From assembly GCA_016293925.1 (NCBI GenBank), contig JAEDCX010000025.1, positions 1 to 28,558 on the forward strand: a DNA stretch of 28,558 nt. Reading direction: 5' to 3'. A model generated the notes under the pieces. The model saw only the letters and a list, made by a program, of their open reading frames with translations. It did no database searches and was not told the DNA's origin. The DNA comes from Lachnospiraceae bacterium (GTDB taxonomy: Bacteria; Bacillota; Clostridia; Lachnospirales; Lachnospiraceae). Shown here one piece after another: positions 21,776 to 28,558 of this stretch; within the stretch, counting starts at the first letter, position 1; each line of letters opens with the position of its first letter. The translations under genes were made by a program, and so were the position numbers.

Positions 21776-22765
21776 CTAATTTTCCTTGATCGACAGGAAC
21801 AGAAGTTCCATGGTCAGATCAAAATTCACGTTGCTGGAAAGTCTTCTCTTGGCAGTTTCCAGTGCCGTGATAATATTCCCGATACCCTCGTAGGAGCTTC
21901 GGTCCGCTACCTTTCTAATATACTGTATCTCGTCTCTGAAAATCAAGTGATTCGCATCATTTGTTGCCTTAAACATCAATGCATCCCGATACCAGACCAG
22001 AATTATGTCCAGATAGTCATCAATATTGAACTTATATTCCGCAATTTTCTTAATGGCCTTTACCATCTCACTGATATCCAGGTCATAGATATTCTTCAGC
22101 AGTGTGACAGCCTCCGACTTGATATTGTCAAACTCCTCACTGACGGCGAGTGCCTTGGCCTTGCCCACATTTCCCCGGGCAAAAGCGGTGCAAACGTCTG
22201 CTTTATAATCCGGGATACGCAGTTCTTCCATTAGAAATCGACGCACCAGTTCGTCTCTCACAGGCTTCATATTCAGCACAACACATCTACTCAGTATCGT
22301 CTGCAGCAGAGAATCCGTTCCGGTGGTCAGAATAAGGATGATGCCATAGGCCGGTGGTTCCTCCAGCGTCTTCAGAAGGGCATTCTGCGCCTGCTTCGTC
22401 ATCTTCTCCCCTTCATTCATGATATAGATCTTGTAAGGACTGCTGTAGGGCTTGATTGCCATATCATTGACGATCTGTGTACGAATATCATCCACACCGA
22501 TGGTGTTGGGCTTCTCATGGGACACGTAAATGATGTCCGGCTGATTTCCGCTCAATGCCTGCCTGCAGGAATGACATTCCTGACAGGGTGCCTGCTCCCG
22601 ATTCTCACATTGCAATGCCATGGCGAATATCTTCGCTATGAATTCTTTCCCCGCACTTCTCTCACCGTTTATAATATAGGCGTGGGAAATCTGACCTGTT
22701 GTAAGTGCTTTATGCAGATGGTTCTTAATCTGCTCCTGGCCGACAATATCGTCAAAAGTTGCCAT
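21776..22765 (-). CDS. holB: DNA polymerase III subunit delta-prime
   Basis: Part of the clamp loader that places the beta sliding clamp on DNA. The 329-residue protein has an AAA+ fold starting IVGQEQIKNHLHKAL and ISHAYIINGERSAGK. A zinc-binding module has C53, C61, C64 and C67. MTKQAQNALLKTLEEPP is a hallmark, followed by SRC (the SRC arginine finger motif) in LLQTILSRCVVL. The Walker A is degenerate (GERSAGKE, lacking the Thr/Ser after Lys), as expected because delta-prime generally does not hydrolyse ATP. GGGAGG precedes the ATG. It lies 14 nt after yaaR, as in the Bacillus cluster. Confidence 0.96.
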   Translation of the reverse strand: MATFDDIVGQEQIKNHLHKALTTGQISHAYIINGERSAGKEFIAKIFAMALQCENREQAPCQECHSCRQALSGNQPDIIYVSHEKPNTIGVDDIRTQIVNDMAIKPYSSPYKIYIMNEGEKMTKQAQNALLKTLEEPPAYGIILILTTGTDSLLQTILSRCVVLNMKPVRDELVRRFLMEELRIPDYKADVCTAFARGNVGKAKALAVSEEFDNIKSEAVTLLKNIYDLDISEMVKAIKKIAEYKFNIDDYLDIILVWYRDALMFKATNDANHLIFRDEIQYIRKVADRSSYEGIGNIITALETAKRRLSSNVNFDLTMELLFLSIKEN

Positions 22766-22779
22766 ACCCGTTCCTCCCC

Positions 22780-23220
22780 TTAGGAGAAGATATCCAGGAT
22801 CAGTCCCCGGATCTCCCCGATTTTCGACAGGATATCAATGTTCTCTTTTTCATCACTGACCAGGGCTTTGGCAAGCTCGTCAAGATTCCGGTCCACCAGA
22901 CGGATGATTCCGTACACTCTGTGGCGTCCTCTCCTGTCCAGGAAATTCTCCCTGGAAAACGAGTGGGACCGGTTGATGATCTCATTCATGAAATCCTTGA
23001 TCAAAGCCCGGTATTTGCGCATGTCACGAATATCACGATGCTTCGCAAGCTTGTCTCCCTGCATGGTGATCTCCTCCATCAGCGTATTCAGACGCGCCTG
23101 TAAATCCGCCTCTTCGATATTGCTGGCCAATATGAACTTGAATGTACTGTCCGTCTGCTGTGTCTGCTGGGTTTCCTGCACCGGCAGAGGCTGATTGACC
23201 TGATTCACCTTGATATCCAT
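22780..23220 (-). CDS. yaaR: YaaR-family protein (DUF327)
   Basis: A 146-residue helical protein of the YaaR family, almost always next to holB in Firmicutes and of unknown role. A disordered Gln/Thr-rich start (PVQETQQTQQTDST) is followed by a helical domain, with LMEEITMQGDKLAKHRDIRDMRKYRALIKDFMNEII and HRVYGIIRLVDRNLDELAKAL being the recognisable family core. GAGG lies 7 nt before the ATG. It starts 3 nt after the end of the guanylate-kinase-like gene and is followed by holB after 14 nt, so all three are one transcription unit. Confidence 0.92.
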   Translation of the reverse strand: MDIKVNQVNQPLPVQETQQTQQTDSTFKFILASNIEEADLQARLNTLMEEITMQGDKLAKHRDIRDMRKYRALIKDFMNEIINRSHSFSRENFLDRRGRHRVYGIIRLVDRNLDELAKALVSDEKENIDILSKIGEIRGLILDIFS

Positions 23221-23223
23221 ATA

Positions 23224-23811
23224 TTACCTCGTATTCTGAATAATGTATGTTGTAATTTCTTCCAGACATTGATCCAGATCATTATTTTGGAATCGTCTTC
23301 CGATTCCCGCTTCCGCTATCTTCTCTTCCGAGAAATCCGCACTATCAGCCAGGAATCGCCTGCACATCTCCTCATATTTCGGATGATCCTGCTGCCGCTC
23401 CCGGTCCAGCGCACGCTGCAGCCGTACACCGTCGTCCAGTTCGATCAGTACAGGAAGAAGAGCTTCCTGCCCGAAATATTCCGTCATCCGGCGGTATGCT
23501 TCAATCGTGCCGATCAGAATATAGTTATGCTCCGCCAGATTCATACTGTCATCAACGGCTGTAAAATAGCGCCAGATTCCGTGACAGGTATGATATTCCC
23601 TGAGTTCCACCAGTTTCCCTGCGCTGCGGATGGCAGCAAGTCCCGCATCATCTGTAAAATGATACTCCACGCCCTCCGTTTCTCCCGCACGGATCGGTCT
23701 CGTTGTGTAAGGCACCAGACGTTCCAGCTTCAGACCGGACGCCAGCAGACGCTGGTATATCGTATCTTTTCCGCTGGAGCTCTTGCCCATCAGATAGATT
23801 ATCTTCCCCAT
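23224..23811 (-). CDS. Guanylate-kinase-like P-loop kinase
   Basis: A 195-residue P-loop protein of the guanylate kinase family, expected to phosphorylate GMP (or a related nucleotide) with ATP. The P-loop reads GKSSSGKD (9-16), so the usual Ser/Thr after Lys is Asp, followed by Thr. The GMP-binding stretch VPYTTRPIRAGETEGVEYHF is well preserved. The LID-like region (LQRALDRERQQDHPKYEEMCRRF) is longer and more polar than in standard Gmk. It sits where tmk is found in the Bacillus cluster, next to yaaR, and 6 nt after glpK. The ribosome site (AGAGG, 11 nt upstream) is mediocre. The essential gmk may lie elsewhere, making this a divergent paralogue; I cannot tell. Confidence 0.82.
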   Translation of the reverse strand: MGKIIYLMGKSSSGKDTIYQRLLASGLKLERLVPYTTRPIRAGETEGVEYHFTDDAGLAAIRSAGKLVELREYHTCHGIWRYFTAVDDSMNLAEHNYILIGTIEAYRRMTEYFGQEALLPVLIELDDGVRLQRALDRERQQDHPKYEEMCRRFLADSADFSEEKIAEAGIGRRFQNNDLDQCLEEITTYIIQNTR

Positions 23812-23817
23812 ATCAAA

Positions 23818-25323
23818 CTATTCCTCTGTTTCTTCCCCGGTATACGCCAGCGTACACCTTATGGCACGCTTCCATCCCCGGGTAAGTTTCCTGCGATATT
23901 CCTCTTCGATGGCAGGTGAGAATGTCTTCGACAATTCCCAGTTCCGGATGATTTCCTCCCGATCCGACCAGAACCCCACTGCAAGCCCGGCCAGATATGC
24001 CGCGCCGAGAGCGGTTGTCTCAATACATTTCGGACGAAGTACCTGAATTCCTAACAGATCAGACTGGAACTGCATCAGAAAATCATTGGCACTGGCACCA
24101 CCGTCCACCCGAAGACTCCCCATCTCTACATTAGCATCCTTCTCCATGGCGCGCAAGACATCCATGGTCTGATACGCCAGAGATTCCAGTGTTGCCCGGA
24201 TGAAATGCTCCTTGGTTGCCCCACGGGTCAGACCAACCACCATTCCCCTGGCACCCGGATTCCAGTACGGTGCTCCGAGACCGGTAAAAGCCGGAACCAC
24301 ATAAACACCGTTGGTATCTGCCACCGCAGCTGCATATTCCTCGGACGCGGAGGCACTCTTGATCATGCGAAGCTCATCCCGAAGCCACTGGATTGAAGCA
24401 CCCGCTACGAACACACTGCCCTCCAACGCATACTGAACTTCTCCGGGCAGGCTTGCCGCAATCGTGGTCAGCAGTCCGTTATGACTGTGATATGCCTGTT
24501 CACCCGTATTCATCAGCAGGAAACAGCCTGTTCCATATGTATTTTTCACTTCCCCCGCCCGGAAGCAGCATTGTCCGAAAAGAGCAGCCTGCTGATCCCC
24601 CGCAGCACCGGCAATCGGAATCTCTCCGCCGATCACCGATTCCTCCGTATATCCGTATATGCAGCTGGAGGGTTTTACCTGGGGCAGCATGGATCCGGGA
24701 ATATGTAAAAGTTTCAGGATCTCCTCATCCCAGCACAGCCTGTGAATATCAAACAGCATGGTTCTGGAAGCGTTGGTATAGTCCGTTACGAAGCATTTTC
24801 CCTTCGTCAGGTTCCAGATCAGCCAGGTATCCACCGTTCCGAAGAGCAGATCTCCCCTTTCGGCCGCTTCCCTGGCCCCCTCTGTATGATCCAGAATCCA
24901 GGCAATCTTGGTTCCGCTGAAATACGGATCCGGAATCAGCCCCGTTTTCTCCCGAATCCTATCTGCATGACCATCTGCCACCAGTTTCTCAATATAATCC
25001 ACGGTTCTGCGGCACTGCCACACAATGGCGTTGTATACCGGTCTGCCGGTATGGCGGTTCCATACGATCGTGGTCTCTCTCTGATTGGTGATTCCAATGG
25101 ATGCAATATCCTCCACGGTGGCACCAATCTTCCCCATGGCCTCTACCGCTACCGATAATTGGGAAGACCAGATTTCCAGCGGATCATGCTCCACCCAGCC
25201 GGCTTCGGGATAGATCTGTGTGAATTCCTTCTGGGCCTGGGAACAGATATTTCCCTGTTTGTCAAAAAGGATACAGCGGGAGCTTGTGGTCCCCTGATCC
25301 AGAGCCATTACGTATTTTTTCAT
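23818..25323 (-). CDS. glpK: Glycerol kinase
   Basis: Phosphorylates glycerol to sn-glycerol-3-phosphate with ATP in the cytoplasm, trapping it for the dehydrogenase encoded upstream. The 501-residue FGGY-family protein starts with the phosphate loop ALDQGTTSSRCILFD. Other signatures are GWVEHDPLEIW, GITNQRETTIVWNRHTGRP, NAIVWQCRRT, GAAGDQQAALFGQCCF and KNTYGTGCFLLMNTG, with the FGGY-type C-terminal motif MGSLRVDGGASANDFLMQFQ. The length is standard. AGGTGACCA precedes the ATG. It follows the DUF1667 gene by 7 nt in the same operon. The next gene, of nucleotide metabolism, starts only 6 nt after its stop. Confidence 0.98.
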   Translation of the reverse strand: MKKYVMALDQGTTSSRCILFDKQGNICSQAQKEFTQIYPEAGWVEHDPLEIWSSQLSVAVEAMGKIGATVEDIASIGITNQRETTIVWNRHTGRPVYNAIVWQCRRTVDYIEKLVADGHADRIREKTGLIPDPYFSGTKIAWILDHTEGAREAAERGDLLFGTVDTWLIWNLTKGKCFVTDYTNASRTMLFDIHRLCWDEEILKLLHIPGSMLPQVKPSSCIYGYTEESVIGGEIPIAGAAGDQQAALFGQCCFRAGEVKNTYGTGCFLLMNTGEQAYHSHNGLLTTIAASLPGEVQYALEGSVFVAGASIQWLRDELRMIKSASASEEYAAAVADTNGVYVVPAFTGLGAPYWNPGARGMVVGLTRGATKEHFIRATLESLAYQTMDVLRAMEKDANVEMGSLRVDGGASANDFLMQFQSDLLGIQVLRPKCIETTALGAAYLAGLAVGFWSDREEIIRNWELSKTFSPAIEEEYRRKLTRGWKRAIRCTLAYTGEETEE

Positions 25324-25330
25324 TGGTCAC

Positions 25331-25738
25331 CTACTCTTTTCCGGTCTCTTCGCAGGTACAGACGATATCCACCCCTGTACCGCAGATATCTGCCACCACT
25401 ACATCCCCGATATGGATCGGCGCGCTTACCTGTGTCTGCTTCAGAACCTTCATAATATCCAAAATCTTCTCCTTGGGGATACCGGATGCCGTTTTCACCG
25501 ATACCACCGGATATCTGCCCCCCTTCACCCGAACGGTTCCGGTTACAATCCGGCGTGGTTCGGTCACCTCTGCTCTGGCGTACCGGTCTCCCACCGGGCA
25601 GGTATTGCCCGTAACGGATAACATTCCGCCTTCCTCTATGGTCACAGTGATCGGACAGCCCATGGGGCAACCGATACAGGTCAGTTCACGAATATTTCCC
25701 CGGGACGTTCCGGTGGTGCGTTCTTGTTGCTCTGCCAT
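25331..25738 (-). CDS. DUF1667 small cysteine-rich protein of the glycerol-3-phosphate oxidation operon
   Basis: A 135-residue protein with an N-terminal Cys cluster CIGCPMGCPI and a further C in GNTCPVGDRY, suggesting metal or Fe-S binding. A later region GTVRVKGGRYPVVSVKTASGIPKEKI is typical of DUF1667. In clostridia such genes accompany a GlpA-like dehydrogenase and a second FAD oxidoreductase, so it probably serves electron transfer in place of GlpC, as inference. The ATG overlaps the stop of the FAD oxidoreductase gene by one base (TAATG), indicating coupling. Confidence 0.88.
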   Translation of the reverse strand: MAEQQERTTGTSRGNIRELTCIGCPMGCPITVTIEEGGMLSVTGNTCPVGDRYARAEVTEPRRIVTGTVRVKGGRYPVVSVKTASGIPKEKILDIMKVLKQTQVSAPIHIGDVVVADICGTGVDIVCTCEETGKE

Positions 25739-27075
25739 TATTCTTCCTCCAGTCTGACCGTCACGGAAACAATATCGGCTCCGCCGAACGATTGCCCGAT
25801 CTGTTTTTGCAGCAGTTTCACCGTCTCCATCTCTCCCGGAGACAGGATTCTTTTCTTGATATGCTGGATTCTCTCCCCGTTCACATATACGGAAACATAG
25901 TGATCCCGGTATATATTGTCTACCCGGAATTTCACATCCACCACGTCTTCCTGCATAGGGAAATGAAGCTTCTCCGGAACCGTATAGCGGACACCGTGCT
26001 CGGCGGTACAGATCACTGTGGAGGAATGCACCGGTGTATCCTTACTCTCTGCGGAGGAATGCACCTGCGTATCCTGCCCGGCATCGGATGTATGCATACG
26101 GGATGCCACATACTCTGCAGCATATCTTCCTGCCAGTCCCGCTTCCCGGGAAACATAATCCACCAGGTCATGTACATGCAGCACATTCCCACAGGCAAAA
26201 ACACCCGGCACACTGGTGGCATAATGATCATCCACCACCGGCCCCCTTGTCACACTGCTCATCTCCACCGGAAGCCCTTTTGTCAACTCATTCTCCGGAA
26301 GCAATCCGCAGGATAACAGAAGCGTATCGCAGGGAACTGTCTCTTCCGTACCCGGAATCGGTTTGTTGTTCTCATCAACCCTGGCAAGCACCACGGCTTC
26401 TACTCTTTTGCGACCGATGATATCGATTACGGTCGTGCGGAGCCGCAACGGGATGTTATAATCATCCAGACACTGCACAATATTACGCTTCAGTCCGCCG
26501 GAATACGGCTGGATCTCCGCAACACACCGTACAGTGGCCCCTTCCAGAGTCATCCGGCGCGCCATGATCAATCCGATGTCGCCGGATCCCAGAATCACAA
26601 CCTCACGCCCCGGCAGATACCCTTCCCTGTTCACATAGTATTGTGCGGTTCCGGCAGAATAGATCCCTGCCGGTCTGTAGCCTGGAATGTTCAGCGCACC
26701 CCTCGCCCGCTCTCTGCAGCCCATCGCAAGCACGATGGCCCCCGCTTCTATCTCGAATACACCCTGCTCGCGGTTCATGGCGCAGACAATATTGCCTTCC
26801 TTCAGGTCCAGAACCATGGTTCCCAGCGCATACGCGATCTTCCTCTCCTTCACACGCTCAATAAATCTGCCCGCATATTCCGGCCCCGTCAATTCCTCTC
26901 CGAATGTATGCAGTCCGAACCCGTTATGAATACATTGATTCAGGATTCCTCCCAGCTCCCGGTCTCTCTCCAATATCAGAATATTCCGGCACCCCGCATC
27001 ATATGCAGATACTGCTGCAGCAAGTCCCGCAGGACCGCCTCCGATGATCACAATGTCTTTCTGAAGTCGGTTCAT
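25738..27075 (-). CDS. FAD/NAD(P)-dependent oxidoreductase partner of the glycerol-3-phosphate dehydrogenase
   Basis: A 445-residue pyridine nucleotide-disulfide oxidoreductase family protein. The FAD-binding motif is IIGGGPAGLAAA (10-21). A second dinucleotide-binding fold starts at VVILGSGDIGLIMARR (159-174), and the late FAD contact is GVFACGNVLHVHDLVD (about 291-306). It resembles the alpha-subunit type oxidoreductases that sit between GlpA-like and DUF1667 genes in clostridia and may pass electrons to NAD(P) or another carrier, by inference. Between the core and a C-terminal domain is a Ser/His/Asp-rich linker with two copies of D-T-x-V-H-S-S, at residues 335-341 and 346-352. The ATG overlaps the upstream stop as ATGA. 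Confidence 0.9.
   Translation of the reverse strand: MNRLQKDIVIIGGGPAGLAAAVSAYDAGCRNILILERDRELGGILNQCIHNGFGLHTFGEELTGPEYAGRFIERVKERKIAYALGTMVLDLKEGNIVCAMNREQGVFEIEAGAIVLAMGCRERARGALNIPGYRPAGIYSAGTAQYYVNREGYLPGREVVILGSGDIGLIMARRMTLEGATVRCVAEIQPYSGGLKRNIVQCLDDYNIPLRLRTTVIDIIGRKRVEAVVLARVDENNKPIPGTEETVPCDTLLLSCGLLPENELTKGLPVEMSSVTRGPVVDDHYATSVPGVFACGNVLHVHDLVDYVSREAGLAGRYAAEYVASRMHTSDAGQDTQVHSSAESKDTPVHSSTVICTAEHGVRYTVPEKLHFPMQEDVVDVKFRVDNIYRDHYVSVYVNGERIQHIKKRILSPGEMETVKLLQKQIGQSFGGADIVSVTVRLEEE
26021..26074. repeat. In-frame 33-bp-period repeat in the FAD oxidoreductase gene
   Basis: 21-nt units at 26021-26041 and 26054-26074 match at 19 positions with a 33-nt period (11 codons). They encode the two D-T-x-V-H-S-S copies in the linker, suggesting a recent internal duplication that keeps the frame. 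Confidence 0.75.
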
Positions 27076-28520
27076 GATTGCCCTCCTCTCAGAATCTCCG
27101 TTCCCGGACCTGCTTTCGTGACGCTCTCCCGGGGTACCTGCAGACTGTCAGCCAGAATCTTCGATACCTTCGGAGAACAGAAGCCGGACTGACAACGTCC
27201 CATGCCGGCTCTGGTTCTTCTCTTGATTCCGTCCAGACTCTTCGCGCCCAGCGGTCTGTAGATTGCATCCAGAATCTCTCCCTCGGTTACGGATTCACAC
27301 CGGCATACGATAGTTCCGTATTCCGGACGAACCTTCAGCAATTTGCGCTGCTCTTTTTCCGGAAGATCCAGAAAATGAACAATGCCGCGACGATAGGGAG
27401 TATAATTCCCATTCTTCTCCGGCTTCAGAATGCCTGCGACGATATCTGCCAGACGTTTTCCGATGGCGGGTGCACCGGACAATCCCGGGGATTCAATCCC
27501 CACCGCATCCACAAGACCCGGACAATCCTCCGCCTCCTGCAGGATGAAATCTCCACCATCCTCATGGGCACGCAGTCCCGCATAGGAGGTAATCGTCTCC
27601 CTCGTCGGAATGTTCATAACCGTCTGTCCCACGCTTCCCAGAATCTTCGCAAGTCCTTCGGAGGTAGTATTCACACCTTCCCGGTTCTCAATATCCTCCG
27701 CGGTGGGACCCAGCAGAAGATTCCCATGTACCGTAGGTGTTACCAGAATGCCTTTGCCCAATGGCCCCGGCACGCGGAAAATCGTTCTTCCCACATGCGT
27801 ACCGGCTGTTCTGTCCAACAGACAGTATTCTCCCCGCCTGGGCGTAATATGATATTTCCGGGCGCACAGCATATTGTGAATCCGGTCACTGTATACGCCT
27901 GCGCAGTTCACGATGCATCTGCTCTCGTATTGTATTTCTTCGCCGTCTGCTGTGACGGTCGAAATGACAAAACAGTCCTTTTCCATGTCTTTCCGCACGT
28001 CCCTGACTTCGGTTTCAAAGAAGAACTCGGCTCCGTTCACGTTGGCATTCTCCGCCATGGCAATCGTCAGCGCAAAGGGACAAATAATCCCCGCAGTGGG
28101 CGCATACAGGGCATTGGTCACCTCCGGCGGAAGGTTCGGCTCCATTCTGTGACATTCCACTGCATCCAGAATGCGCAGTTCCTCCACACCGTTCTCCACC
28201 CCCTGCCGTAACAGACGATCCAGAACTTCCTTTTCTTCCTCACAGGTAGCTACCACCAGAGCACCGGTACGCCGGTAGGGAACATCCAGTTCCTGACATA
28301 CCCGTGGCATCATGGCCGTTCCCTGCACATTCATGGCAGCTTTCAGGCTACCCGGTTTCGCATCAAACCCGGCATGCACCAGTCCGCTGTTTGCCTTGGA
28401 GGTTCCGCAGCACACATCTTCCTCCCGCTCCAGCACGGCAATATGAAGTTGATATCCGGTCAGTTCCCGGGCAACGGCACATCCAATCACTCCGGCACCG
28501 ATAATAATGACATCGTACAT
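27072..28520 (-). CDS. GlpA-like FAD-dependent glycerol-3-phosphate dehydrogenase with C-terminal [2Fe-2S] (BFD) domain
   Basis: A 482-residue flavoprotein that probably oxidises glycerol-3-phosphate to dihydroxyacetone phosphate. The FAD-binding start is MYDVIIIGAGVIGCAVAREL, followed by GTSKANSGLVHAGFDA, a DAO-family signature. The core is DAO/GlpA-like, with TPTVHGNLLLGPTAED and AGLRAHEDGGDFIL. The C-terminal BFD domain has cysteines at 406, 408, 443 and 448 (CRC...CQSGFC), the pattern that binds a [2Fe-2S] cluster in GlpA. I chose the ATG at 28520 by family N-terminus. In-frame ATGs at 28529 and 28535 exist, there is no clear ribosome site for any, and the frame stays open to the window edge, so the start is uncertain. 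First visible gene of the glp operon. Confidence 0.9.
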   Translation of the reverse strand: MYDVIIIGAGVIGCAVARELTGYQLHIAVLEREEDVCCGTSKANSGLVHAGFDAKPGSLKAAMNVQGTAMMPRVCQELDVPYRRTGALVVATCEEEKEVLDRLLRQGVENGVEELRILDAVECHRMEPNLPPEVTNALYAPTAGIICPFALTIAMAENANVNGAEFFFETEVRDVRKDMEKDCFVISTVTADGEEIQYESRCIVNCAGVYSDRIHNMLCARKYHITPRRGEYCLLDRTAGTHVGRTIFRVPGPLGKGILVTPTVHGNLLLGPTAEDIENREGVNTTSEGLAKILGSVGQTVMNIPTRETITSYAGLRAHEDGGDFILQEAEDCPGLVDAVGIESPGLSGAPAIGKRLADIVAGILKPEKNGNYTPYRRGIVHFLDLPEKEQRKLLKVRPEYGTIVCRCESVTEGEILDAIYRPLGAKSLDGIKRRTRAGMGRCQSGFCSPKVSKILADSLQVPRESVTKAGPGTEILRGGQS

Positions 28521-28558
28521 GGGCAGCATACGCATGTTGGCACCATACTTGATGTCCA

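Noticed and set aside
27078..28211. Long open frame (about 377 codons) antisense to the GlpA-like gene
   Set aside because: Composition of a shadow frame and no recognisable motif, while the opposite strand has clear FAD and BFD motifs.

Overview
The window looks like a chromosomal segment from a spore-forming, anaerobic Clostridia genome, most like Lachnospiraceae. The evidence is the spmA/spmB spore-maturation genes, a yaaR-holB-ricT cluster, a methionine T-box riboswitch on metG, a clostridial three-gene glycerol-3-phosphate oxidation cassette and moderate GC content. This placement rests on gene content and protein style, not on a search. I see no insertion sequence, prophage, CRISPR array, rRNA or tRNA gene.

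Layout. 1-2945 (+): the 3' end of an acidic protein of unknown function, an MscS-type mechanosensitive channel, and a one-pass membrane protein of unknown function. A shared hairpin terminator separates these from metG (-), whose roughly 390-nt leader is a T-box riboswitch with an AUG specifier. 5560-10946 (-): a MATE exporter, then an operon of a membrane-anchored Mrr-type nuclease-fold protein, an ABC ATPase and a large FtsX-type permease, read from a strong promoter near 11015-11043. 11205-15501 (+): two related small membrane proteins of DUF4190 type, lgt, a GH1 beta-glucosidase and an Rrf2/IscR-like regulator, with very compact terminator-promoter junctions. 15593-18760: rsmH (-), spmB (-), a DUF421 membrane protein (+) and spmA (-), so the usual spmA-spmB pair is interrupted by an oppositely oriented gene. 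18863-23811 (-): acpP with its own promoter and a palindrome over the start point, then (reading upstream) rsmI, trmN6-like, ricT, holB, yaaR and a guanylate-kinase-like gene. This resembles the Bacillus tmk-yaaQ-yaaR-holB-yaaT-yabA-trmN6-rsmI region, with a guanylate-kinase-like gene in place of tmk and no yaaQ or yabA. 23818-28520 (-): glpK, a DUF1667 protein, a pyridine-nucleotide/FAD oxidoreductase and a GlpA-like dehydrogenase with a C-terminal BFD-type [2Fe-2S] domain.

Functional links. The glp genes phosphorylate glycerol and oxidise glycerol-3-phosphate. Both methyltransferases known to modify the same 16S rRNA nucleotide, C1402 (RsmH and RsmI), lie about 2.4 kb apart. The nuclease-fold/ABC operon and the split spm locus with its DUF421 gene are the least explained arrangements. 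I did not find a clear, wholly new multi-gene system. The best leads are the Mrr-ABC coupling, the acpP operator and the spm/DUF421 locus.
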